Assembly: GCA_021234155.1 (NCBI GenBank)
Contig: JAJEKV010000141.1
Location: forward strand, 1,244,356-1,308,355
Reading direction: 5' to 3'
DNA: 64,000 nt
Origin: Isoetes taiwanensis
Lineage: Eukaryota > Streptophyta > Lycopodiopsida > Isoetales > Isoetaceae
Under the pieces are notes generated by a model, which saw only the letters and a list, made by a program, of their open reading frames with translations, was not told the DNA's origin and ran no database searches. How positions within the stretch are numbered: position 1 is the first letter of the stretch; every line of letters begins with the position of its first letter. The position numbers were made by a program, and so were the translations under genes. This document shows positions 23,089 to 32,846 of this stretch, piece after piece.

Positions 23089-23189
23089 TATGTTACCTCA
23101 ATTTCTGGGTTTAACCCATAACCAAGATTTGAGTCTAGGTGTTTTACTCTATGTTAAGTGCTTACTTGTGCAATGTGATATTATTCCAG
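21953..23189 (+). other. Presumed intron of the Penelope-like element
   Basis: About 1.24 kb without coding capacity between the donor at 21949 and the acceptor TTATTCCAG|GAG at 23190. An alternative acceptor, TTATTGCAG|GTAACC, lies at 22569. The first 1.1 kb is inside the pLTR and is repeated at 27998-29120. Confidence 0.5.
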
Positions 23190-24767
23190 GAGAAAGAACA
23201 GATTATTCAAAATGAAGAAGTTGATATTAACAACATGTGGATTAAGGAGCTTGTTCTTCTGAAGTACCATGAGTGCCATATATCCAGCCCCAACAATGCT
23301 GTTCAGACTTTGATTGCATGCATTACAAATAATGAAGTGCACGAGTACATTATCTTCAAAGAAAAAAATCTCACTGACAAAGCAGGGTCTCCGGTAAGCT
23401 ATCTCATATTCAATGGATGGTTCAAACTCTTCCTCCTCATGAAGAAATCCAATTTCAAGCTTGAAATTTGTAAAGGTCTGATTACCACTATGTATAACAA
23501 CATGCCTTCTGTTTTTTATGAAAGAACTTGTCTGGAAGATGAGATGGGCAGGAAATTTATGTTGGGACTGATCACTCTAGAACTTGCCAATAATATCATA
23601 CCTTCTATGAATGATGAACAAGAGGGCAGTGAAGAATGCATAGATTATTTGCGAGAAGATGTACATAATTGTCTGTTTTCTGAAAAAGACCTATCAACAG
23701 ATGAGCTCATGTGTTTTGATAAGGAAAAAGGGGATTGTAGTGTAGACAATGCACAAGGCAGTGGAGACTTTGAAGTAGTACCTACTCTGACCCTTTCTAA
23801 TTCATCCATGTTTCCTATTATCCCTGAACAGAGTGTAGAAAGTTATGGGGCCATTTGGGGTCACGCTCTTTGGAAGAGCCAAAACTTTGGTGCTCTTGCA
23901 CCTATCAACTTGGATACATGGAAAGCTCTGACTGGCATTGTGGACAACGAGATCAGAACTGGAAAACTCAAAGCTGAAAAACGGGAAAAATACTTTACAA
24001 AAAAGGAGATCTTTCCACCCTTTAAGATCACATTCTTTGAACAGACCCAAACTTGTTTGAAGGATTCTGGTATACATTTAAGCCAGAAAGGGAATATGGC
24101 TTATTCCAAGGACAAAAGGGATAGCTTTTTTCTTAAAAAAATATGGAGAATCCATTGTCCTTTTTTGACATGTGGCTGTGAGAAAAAGAAGGACAAGACT
24201 GACAGTGATGATGAATGTAGATGTGGCATCATCTGGATTGACCATGCAGTGTGGTTTATGCTAAACAACTTGGAATGCATGTACCCAGGTTCTTCTCCTA
24301 TGGTCAAAATGGTTTGTATAACAAAGCTATTGCACAATATTCTCAAGCCTGCTGTACTTGCATATATTTCCTACTTGGAGGTAAGGAGGGTCTTCATTGA
24401 TATGACACTATACATGGTAGACAATCCAGACAACTCCCTTAAAGTTGCGTTTGGAAATAATAAGCTTGCAGACATTGCCAAGAAAACTCTGAAACCTATG
24501 ACTGCCACAGTAAAGCTTCATCCTCTTATACTAGGAATAGTGGGTGCAACAAGCGACCGTTGATGCTTACTCCTAACATGCCTCCCCGAGTCATTATGGA
24601 TCCGCGTATTAAAGCGTGCAGCAGTTTCGACCAAAACAGTACACCTCAAGGGAACAATGTAGCGACACAAAGTATTGATGAGTATTCTGTGACTAAAGAC
24701 GACAACAAAATAGTGGACCTCGTGGATTGTACACCTCTTGAACTGCAATTTCTTGATCCGAAAAAGT
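23190..24767 (+). pseudogene. Penelope-like element N-terminal protein region
   Basis: About 460 codons open from the acceptor at 23190 to a stop at 24563, then a shifted frame from 24560 to a canonical donor AAAAA|GTAAGTAT at 24768. Visible features are a helical N-terminal half (KELVLLKYHECHISS, LTDKAGSPVSYLIFN), an acidic middle, and a Cys-rich patch CPFLTCGCEKKK...ECRCGIIWIDHAVWF that could bind zinc. Long N-terminal extensions ahead of the RT are known in endonuclease-lacking Penelope-like elements. The function is unknown. The frame break near 24560 may be a real frameshift or an unrecognised short intron. Confidence 0.55.
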
Positions 24768-25091
24768 AAGTATTTGTTTTGGATACTTAATCTTATTTCA
24801 TTTATCTAAAATTGATTGCAATTTGTATTTAGATCTTTGATTTCTCTTACACTATAACTCATAACCACATACCAAAGGTTTTTCTTTCGGAGATAGTTTT
24901 CCTTGGTATGGTGGCAGTATTTACAAAAAAACTTATCCTACTTTTCACTACCATTTGATTATCATATTCCATATGGAATATTTGACTATTATGCTCAAGA
25001 CGAACATAATAAAAGGGGTTTCGCACAAAGAGATTTTTCTTTCATCTAGAAGTTCCATAATTTGTCTTCTGATTTTTATTTAATTTTCTAG

Positions 25092-27163
25092 GTTACTGAG
25101 TCCAACCGAAAAATTGTTAAGGATATTTATCGAAAAAGACACTTGGTCACCATAAAGGAGAAAAAAGAAACTAAGATAGTGCATTGCACGTTCCTTTCCA
25201 AATCCTTGGAGACTTTTAGTATCAGAGATATTTTCTCTAAAGTTTTGCAGAATATATGTCCTGATTTAGCTGAGGAATTACTCGGCAACACTATGTTTGC
25301 TTGGAGGTATGGAGACCAGTTTCTAGACAAAGTTAATAAACCATTCAAAGTTTTTGCAGATGGCAAAACCAACAAATGTCCATGTGCTAACCCCACTCTG
25401 GCTGAGTACATTGAACCTGCCATAGGACATGTAAGGACTACAAGTCTAAATATCGTTCATCACCCTAAACTTAGAGTGGCCTTTTCTAAAGGGTTAAAAT
25501 CATATACCCGATTTTGGCTTCTCTATTCAGAAGTTTATGGAGAGCTTTAGTCTCACATGTGATCAATTTTTTAGTGTGCATCATTTTCAGCTCTTGCACT
25601 GGAATGAACAGACAAAGATCACTTACAAAAACCAGATCATGGACATGGCTAAAGAAAGAATAGTGGAACATAAGAAAGGTCTACCTGCAAAACGTTTCCT
25701 ATGGAATGATGATGATGTTAAGAAAAACTTGGACTGGTTAAATCAAAACTTTTATATCTCAGGTCTGGACAAGGCTATTAATAATGCCTCTTTCATATGC
25801 CAAAGGCATATTAGAGAGATGGCACTGATCAGATTGAACAGTATGGATTTTGAGAGAATTTGCTTGGGAGTCAAAGAAGTTAAATTTGAATGCCTAACAG
25901 ATATCCAAGGACTGTGCCCATTTTTAAAGGTTTCCAGTGATAAACTACCTTACCTCATGGGTATTTTTAAAGCACACAAGGGAGAATATCGATGGATCAC
26001 CAATGCTCATAATAGCATCTTCATTGAGGTTGCAGACTTGATTACTTCCATATTGAGTAGCATAACTGATCTATGGCCTCTTATATGCAAATGGAATACA
26101 TGACATTTGAACATTTGGTTAGGGAATAAACTAAATCCTTGCTGGGCTATTAATTCTGCATATGACTTGGTACTTAACCTCCCCAACAAGATATTTAACG
26201 TGTTCTCAGCTGACATTATGAAATGTTATGAGAACATACCTTTGTTGGAAAAAAGGCGGGATCATTGAAATAATGGACGATGTATTTGAATTGGTTTGGG
26301 AATATAAATTACATAACCCCGCCCCTTTACAGAAGTTCTTTATCAAGGTAAAAAGGAATGGCCTCAAGGCGAAATGGGATAAGTGCACTGATTTATCTAA
26401 GGCAAATAAGTTTATTCTTACAAAAGTGGACTTTAAGAACATAAACACATGGCTTCTATGCCACTGTTACTTACAGATGGGGAATGACATTTGGAGGCAA
26501 AAAAAAGGGATACCCATGGGTTTCTCATGCAGTCCAACATGGTGTAACATCTATCTGGCATGGTTTGAACTCAAGTTTATACTTAAGATGGCACATTTGA
26601 AGAGAACAAATGAAATTCCCAGATTTCAGTTTGCTTACAGATATTTTGATGACCTCACCCTAATCAATGCTGGGGATGTACAAGAGTTCTTTTCCAAAGA
26701 TGCAGAGTGCACTATCTATAACATGAATCATCTTGACATCAAGAATGAGACGATATACAAAAAACAATTTCCAGAGCAGAAGCCATGGGGACACATGATT
26801 AATGTGTTGAATGTTACTATTGAGGTCACAAATCCACACTTAGGCATATTCACCTTCTACCGATATGACAAAAGAAGGAATTTACCGTTTAAAGTTAATA
26901 AGTTCATCAAGGCATCTGGTTGCAGACCCTATGGACAGGCAAGTAAAGTCATCATATCCCAAGTGATACCGTACATATATGCACACTCTTCCCCTATTAC
27001 AGCTGCTACAGATATACAAGGTTTAATTATGGCCTTTTGTGAAAATGGCTTCGACAAAAAGGATATTATACGAATTGTATTCAACACCTTCAGGAAGAAC
27101 ACTTTTCCAGGTTTACCTTATGATATCGGAGATATGACAAGAACACTCAGACAATTACTGTAA
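25092..27163 (+). pseudogene. Penelope-like reverse transcriptase
   Basis: The exon starts after the acceptor TTTTCTAG at 25091. The N-terminal part has NKCPCANPTLAEYIEP and GHVRTTSLNIVHHPKLRVAF, matching the conserved pre-RT block of this class. A frameshift near 25535 leads to the thumb/palm region with LDKAINNASFICQRH and LPYLMGIFKAHKGEYRWITN. A stop at 26101-26103 is followed, in the same frame, by motif A (FSADIMKCYENIPL). A second frameshift near 26255 leads to IWRQKKGIPMGFSCSPTWCN (motif B), FAYRYFDDLTLIN (catalytic FDD) and LNVTIEVTNPHLGIF. All three catalytic aspartates can be read, but no continuous protein is possible. The intron at 24768-25091 separates it from the preceding block. 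Confidence 0.85.
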
Positions 27164-27218
27164 GTAAAATGCTTTAAGTTTTGGCTTTTCTAACTTAAGA
27201 GTATAATACACACATAGG

Positions 27219-27251
27219 GTTACAGCAGGGTCCTACTCTCCCTGCTGTAAC
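27219..27251 (+). other. Stem-loop just after the Penelope-like RT
   Basis: A perfect 12-bp stem (GTTACAGCAGGG paired with CCCTGCTGTAAC) with a 9-nt loop lies 56 bases after the RT stop codon and outside both pLTRs. It could be a 3' recognition structure for the RT or a processing signal. That role is inference. Confidence 0.5.
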
Positions 27252-27421
27252 TATTCATCAAGTATGTCGATACAGGGCACCCATCTTAACTACGGCAGGA
27301 GGAAGGCTTTTTTTGAACGATATTAACACTGGTTTTCTAACAAAAAGAGATATTTGTTGGAGTTTAATTAGACGGTTCCTTTTGTTTAATAAGTGTATGT
27401 CACAAGGTTGGAATTGACTAT

Positions 27422-29126
27422 GGGTTTCTATTGTTAAATTTTTCCAAGACCATTAAAGCTTTTCCAAAAACTTAGGGTTAACATTTCCGGACGGATTTCC
27501 AGAACGTGGCACAGACCAACTATGCTCACTGCCGTTGATGGCCAAATGGATTTTTTGCTGAATTGCAAACGCTTCGCATGCCTACTACAGTTCCTATTGT
27601 ATTTATCCAGGCAAAGATTTAGTATTGAGCTTCATTCCTTCTTATCTGACGCCTACTTCCGGAATGAAGTTTTGAGGCTGATTTGCCACCGAATGGGTAG
27701 AAAGAAAGGAGGATTTAACAAAGGAACAATCAGGAAGATGGAAGAAGAGAGGCAAAATTTTGCCAAGAGAAATAAAATTTATGATTTCCATCATAAGCTC
27801 CAGATCCCAGTGCAAAAGATAAGGATGGAAATAAGAACGTGGAAGCCCAAGTAGCTAGATCTGCACAGCTCCATACTCAGCATATTGAAATCAGGGATAA
27901 TCTCAAAGCTGGGAATTTTGCTAACAAACATCAACAAAAGGAGAAGCACATTGCACAAAACATGCTGGATAATGAGACCAACAATGCGAATCAGGTCTGA
28001 TGCATTACTGTTTAAAATTGATTCTATTTACTTGGATCTTAGATCGGTTAGAAACACATGATATTTGTTATTATTAGGACAGATCTGAACAAGGTACAAG
28101 TTCGTGGGCTTGTAGAAGGACTCATTACTAATTGGTTATTAATAACTAACATTTAACTCATAGTTTTATAGAATGTTCTTCTGCAGCATAAACTGTCTTG
28201 AGGAAATGGTAAAGTTAAGCTACATGTAGATTGATTTGTAAAACATGGTGGATGGTGATGACGAAAATGTTAACATAACCAGGATAAAGATATGAAGAAT
28301 ACTTTAAGGTTGGATGTGTGAAAGCTGTTACACACATGTGGAAACCAACAGATAACTTAGATATAATTTTCTTTGTGGCTGGATGGTGAAAACTAAGCAG
28401 GATATGATATTGATCTGGATGTATTTATGCAATAATAGACTTAGACCGAGATACTTTCTTGATTTCTTAGGCATATAGTAATGTCTATCTAATATGTGTC
28501 TTTCTAAAGGACAATTTGGTGAAAGGCAGTTTGTTGAGTAACTCCATAGCATTTACCCTACAAAGGCTAATTGCTTATGGTTTTATTGCAGGTAACTGGA
28601 GTTCCCCCTCCAGATTTCTTTTAGTAGTTCATTTCATGGGAGCTATATACATTCTTTACAACTCATATTCTGAAAATGGTGATCTCTAAGCAGTGTTATA
28701 TATTTCTGAAGAATGCACAAAATACAGTATATGGTTCTGATTTTAATTGCTTTAGTTTAAGATATAATATTGTTTTTAGACAATGCAGTCTATAAGCATA
28801 TGTTTTTTGTTTTGATTAAGGAATTATTTCCCCGTGAAATATATTATGTTGATCTTTTGTCTTTTGGCTTTATTTCATCTAGATACATGCATAATATTCT
28901 GTCATACTTTAGAAAAAGAAAAAGTTGTTTAAATAATTGAGGGCTCATTACTATTATGTGTCAAAGATAATGATTCTTACTTCTTTGGATTCAAGTCTTG
29001 GCTTGGAAAAAGGATTACACCTATCCTTTTTCTAGGATTGCTAATTGGGTCTTTACGTTCTTGATTGGACTGTAAGACAAAAGTCTTAGATACATGGGGT
29101 ATTTTAAGACTTAAGGCAATTTTTTT
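27422..29126 (+). repeat. Right pLTR of the Penelope-like element
   Basis: The second copy of the 1.7-kb direct repeat. It retains the ORF1 start without the early stop seen in the left copy, but has a small deletion near 27794 (CATCATAAGCTCC) that shifts frame. Its right end merges with the poly(T) run of the adjoining H3-containing sequence, so the exact end is uncertain by a few bases. Confidence 0.83.
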
Positions 29127-29216
29127 TTTTTTTTTTGAAACGGAGTTTAAATAAGCAAAACTCGATTACATTCATATCTATGCAAAATTGATACAAAAAG
29201 AGGCTTGATAAACAAG

Positions 29217-29603
29217 CTACTTATGGTCTCCCCGAATTCTTCGGGCGAGAGCCAAATCTTTGGTCATAATAGTGACCCTCTTCGCGTGGATGACGCAAAG
29301 ATTTGCATCCCTAAAAAGGGCTATTAGGTAAGCCTCAGCAGCCTCCTGCAGTGCAAGTATCGCAAAAGTTTGGAACCGCAGGTCGGTCTTGAACTCCTGG
29401 GCAATCTCGCGGACCAACCGTTGAAATGGGAGCTTCCGTAATAGCAGCTCTGTGGTCTTTTGGTACTTACGGATCTCCCATAACGCCACTGTGCCCGATT
29501 TAAACCGATGGGGTTTCCTTGGAGGCGCCGCACGCTGAGTCTGCGTCGGCCTCTTGGGCAAGGTCTTGCCCCCTAACGTTGGGCGAGGCCATGCTGCATC
29601 CAC
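29217..29603 (-). CDS. Histone H3-like domain with a foreign N-terminal tail
   Basis: The frame ends in an almost complete H3 core: [20 protein letters not shown] (alpha-N), [20 protein letters not shown] (alpha-1), KTDLRFQ and [20 protein letters not shown] (loop 1 and alpha-2), and [20 protein letters not shown] (alpha-3). Loop 1 has canonical length, so it does not look like a typical CenH3. The normal N-terminal tail ARTKQTARKS is absent; a Pro/Arg-rich [15 protein letters not shown] replaces it. The only start in frame is GTG at 29603. One TGA separates it from the in-frame ORF upstream, which suggests a longer fusion protein in the intact ancestor. Confidence 0.8.
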   Translation of the reverse strand: MDAAWPRPTLGGKTLPKRPTQTQRAAPPRKPHRFKSGTVALWEIRKYQKTTELLLRKLPFQRLVREIAQEFKTDLRFQTFAILALQEAAEAYLIALFRDANLCVIHAKRVTIMTKDLALARRIRGDHK

Positions 29604-30498
29604 TCATTCCTGCCGACGGGCAGTTGTGGCCTTCCCAATACCCCCAACAGTCTTGAGCTTTTCTTTGTACTGGCTTCCCGACTTATGGGCAATGGATTTC
29701 CTTCCTCTCTTAATGGGAGGCTTCTCGGTTTGGTTAGGGTCACGTGGGGTCTCTTGCTCTGTGTCTGGCTGCTGTTGCTGCTGATCTTGATTCTGCTTGG
29801 CAAGCTCCTCCGCTTGCCATTGTTGCTCGGCTCTCTCGGCCTCTTCACGTGCAGCGGGGGTAGCGGCCATGCTCTCCCTTCGGCAAAGCGTCGGGCCGTG
29901 ATCCTTCGAAGCAGTTCGGCATGATAATGGTCCATCCGGGCTTGCATATCCAGCTGGATCACTATCAGGTAATCCAGCAAAAAATGGGATGGGACCTCAC
30001 CCCAAGTAAAGCTTTGGGTGGCCTCATCATACTCATAAGAGGGAAGGCCGAAGGGATTGCAGTTGATGATAGCTCTGCCATCACCCAGGTAAATATATTC
30101 ATGGCCCCGAGCCTCTGGGTCACCCCTCTCCATCTCCCTGGTGTCATCTGCACGGCCAGCTCTCTAATTCGGGCTGCCTCCTTTCGTATAGCTTCCTCTT
30201 CAGGGACTTCCTCGCATTCGGGTGGATAAAACTTAACCAACACAATAACTTGGTCAGGTTGCTCGACCACAGTGTATGGCTATTTAAGAAGGTTAAGCTT
30301 TATCAAAAAGCGCTAAGAGGGTTGAAAGATAGGGTAAGGTATCCGATGCCCGGCAACAAAGCGTTGGACAAGCTCGACCAAGAGTAACTCGACCTTGGCG
30401 GGGTCGGTAGCTAGATGCTCTCCTAGCTGAGCAAAAATTTGAGGCACCGTAAGAGTGCCATAGCTTTGGGTACTTTTAGTGCATGCCATATTCATGGG
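29604..30498 (-). pseudogene. Non-histone upstream part of the H3-containing sequence
   Basis: Open segments ahead of the H3 core show, in order: MACTKSTQSYGTLTVPQIFA with LLLVELVQRFVAGHRIPYP; then QVIVLVKFYPPECEEVPEEE; then YIYLGDGRAIINCNPFGLPS, WGEVPSHFLLDYLIVIQLDM and HYHAELLRRITARRF; then a Gln/Glu-rich coil (REEAERAEQQWQAEELAKQN) and a basic KPPIKRGRKSIAHK that looks like a nuclear localisation signal. The last segment (29604-29870) is in frame with the H3 core apart from one TGA. I do not recognise the family. Confidence 0.4.
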
Positions 30499-30690
30499 CG
30501 CTAGGTGGAAAAGAGGCGGGAAGGAAGGCGCTAAAGGGTAATGGTGGCGTCGGGCCCTAGCAGAAACAAAGTGCTCTAAGCTTGGGCTCCGGCGGCTATG
30601 GCGGATGACTAAGCGGGTGCGTGACGGAGGCAAGGCGAGCAAATAATAAAAGAAAACCGTCACTTTGATTTTTAAGTTCAATTTTTTTTT

Positions 30691-31000
30691 TTAACTTTTT
30701 TTTTTATATGGCATAATAGGCGTTTTATACGGTCGGGTGCCGCCTTGATTATACGTGCTCCAATTCAAATTTTGAGACGCGCAAACTCGAGCGGCGCCCG
30801 AGTTGACTTTTGGCCCGCTTTTCACCCTGCTGCGGCCGAGTGACGACACCCCTAGGGTATTTGGACAATGCCCGGCATGTTGGAGCAAAAATCTCATCCA
30901 TCCGAGCTACCTGGAGAAAGTTATGGCGCCTACGAAACTCGAACCTCTGGCTCCACCATCTAAACCTAACCACTCCACTATAGAACACCTCCTACACAAC
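30691..31000 (-). mobile_element. tRNA-derived SINE
   Basis: On the minus strand an A-box-like TAGTGGAGTGGTTAGG (30966-30981) and a B-box GGTTCGAGTTT (about 30935-30945) are spaced as in a Pol III tRNA promoter. The body then runs about 240 bases to CCTATTATGCCATAT and a tail of A10-GTT-A11. Size, promoter and tail all fit a SINE. The 5' end is estimated from the usual A-box position. Confidence 0.6.
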
Positions 31001-31145
31001 TAAGTGATTCCTCCCATAACTAGGTCAACTCACATGCTAACTACAGAGTTGGAATACTTTAACCTAGGAAAAGGTACCGTCCACTAGCGAGTTAGAATGC
31101 GGTCAGTCAATGATTTGGTCTACCAAAAACATGCTCTTATATCAC

Positions 31146-32698
31146 TGTGACGCTCCCAGAATCTATACGATGCTCCCATCATACAATTATGGGAATTCCC
31201 TTCCATGGCGACTACATCACCATGGTAAGGCCCTCCGTCGTACTCGGACCACTTGGGATGGCCAAGGGTCCGGGCGAGGAACACATAGGTGTCATTCGTC
31301 CCACGTCCTCTATGGGAAATCCTATATAGTGGAAGCATACATACACGTTAGCATACAACAGTCATGCTAAAATAATATACCACCATGAAGGGTGGCCCAT
31401 CTATCATCATCAACGAAAAGACAGTACAACCATAACAACATGAAATACACCATGGCAAGGCGCTACCCTGGGGCTCAGACTCCAAGGGGTCAATTGACGG
31501 TCAGGGTGTCAAGATATCAACAGATGGAAGTATCACATGGCGTTGGCTGGCATAAGACAATGGCTAGGGTAGTCCACTCCATCCGCCCCTCCTGTGCACA
31601 CTTTGCAGATAGGCTGAATCATGCTATGACGTGCTTGTAGCCCTCCGGAGATGCAATCCCAAGGAATCACCCTACAAGACTACTCTGGGTTACATCTCCC
31701 TGGTCCGATGAGGCAGATCAGAGAGGCGTCTCCTCCTCGAGCATGACGGATCCCTGGATGTGCTAGAGAACACGTGCCACATCAGCGACCCCTGCATCCG
31801 TACCCGACTTACTCCATTAAATCTAAAGGTCGGCTCACCTGCCCGTTCGAGTCCAGGGCGTCCATATAGGCACGTCTCCTGCGACCCAGGGAGTGTCAGA
31901 CCTATACCCGGCCCACACACAGTGACCGGCTATAAGCCTAGCACACTATAGGAGTCCTGTAGCCCCGTTAGGCAAGACCCCACCCCCGATTCACCATCAT
32001 ACTCGTTATCTGGTGCTGAACCACATCACAGCATCCTCAGCCAGGTTGGCTCTTGTGCACAGGCCGCAATTACTGGGTATTAAGGGGTCTAGCTAGAGAC
32101 ATCTCTATTGCTAGGAGGCTTTCAGGTCTTTACCCTTCCCTTAATTCCCAATACTTGGAGGGAGCAGAAAGAAAGAATATAAACACCATCTAAGTATCCA
32201 GAACAACATACGAAAGATAATTTAATCATTCCATCTATTCAAAGAAGTGTTAGCAGAAATAGAAGCTATCTAGGAACTAACCAGTCTCTTGGCTGGAGTC
32301 GTTGTCACAGAAGGCTTCCATAGTTGGGGTTTGTTGGCAAAGACTGACAAAAAATGGACAAGGCTGGTAGCTGCTGCTCCTCCTCAATTCCCAATTCGAA
32401 TTTGGGCAGAAATGGGGAGTAGGACCCCTATTTCTCCAACCAAAATAGCAAGTCCCCCATGGCCAATCGATTTGGGCTAGGTGGCACTCCCTTATTGGTG
32501 ACATTTAATTAATTAGACTCCAATTAGCATAATTAGGTTAATTATACTAATAAAATCCATAATTATCCATTGATTTTATTAGCATAGCTAATAAAATCCA
32601 TTTTAGGTGAACTCCAATTTGGCCCCTAGGCCTAGCTACATGTTGGTGATGTGTCATGGTATGCATACGTATACCGTATAAATACCTAGAACGTCACA
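31146..32698 (-). repeat. Solo LTR of the gypsy 2 family
   Basis: 1553 bp, TGTGACGCTCCC to AACGTCACA, nearly identical along its length to 9241-10797 with scattered substitutions. No gag or pol lies next to it, so it is a solo LTR left by LTR-LTR recombination. Orientation matches the first copy. The 5-bp flanks (ATCAC and ATATT) do not match. Confidence 0.88.
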
Positions 32699-32846
32699 AT
32701 ATTTATGACATGTACGACAAAATTATGGCCTATTAGCTGCCACCGCTTGCATTAATGGTCCTACAACCTATATATTCAACACTAATTTCTCCAACCTGCG
32801 TTAGAAATTTCGCGAGCGCCTGCCCAAAGCCGCGAGCGGAATCTCG

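Larger units (their letters stand above)
21379..29126 (+). mobile_element. Penelope-like retroelement, endonuclease-lacking type, with pLTRs and introns
   Basis: A 7.7-kb plus-strand element framed by two direct repeats of about 1.7 kb (21379-23088 and 27422-29126). The internal RT carries the features of Penelope-like elements rather than LTR elements or LINEs: an LDKAINN...FICQRH segment upstream of the palm, LPYLMGIFKAHKGEYRWITN, the motif-A read DIMKCYENIP, GIPMGFSCSP and YRYFDDL. No GIY-YIG nuclease was found downstream, as in the Athena/Coprina-type elements of rotifers, fungi and non-seed plants. Introns are visible in the coding part. Frameshifts and one stop make this copy defective, although the repeats are still very similar. 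Confidence 0.82.
29127..30690 (-). mobile_element. Poly(A)-tailed retrosequence carrying a histone H3 fold
   Basis: On the minus strand this ends in a run of at least 18 A at 29117-29138 that follows AACTCCGTTTC, so it arrived by RNA-mediated insertion, either as a retrogene or as part of a poly(A) retroelement. Open segments run from about 30498 to 29217 with three to four frame changes or stops. It abuts the right pLTR of the Penelope-like element on one side and the A-tail of a SINE on the other. I could not define a target-site duplication. Confidence 0.55.

Noticed and set aside
21379-29126. Telomere association of the Penelope-like element
   Set aside because: No tandem TTTAGGG or CCCTAAA repeats lie within or next to it; single TTAGGG words are at chance level.
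29217-29603. Centromeric histone H3
   Set aside because: Loop 1 has canonical length and the core follows ordinary H3 more closely than CenH3. The unusual tail alone does not show centromere function.
31141-32703. Target-site duplication of the solo LTR
   Set aside because: ATCAC on the left and ATATT on the right do not match; shifting the ends by a few bases does not help.
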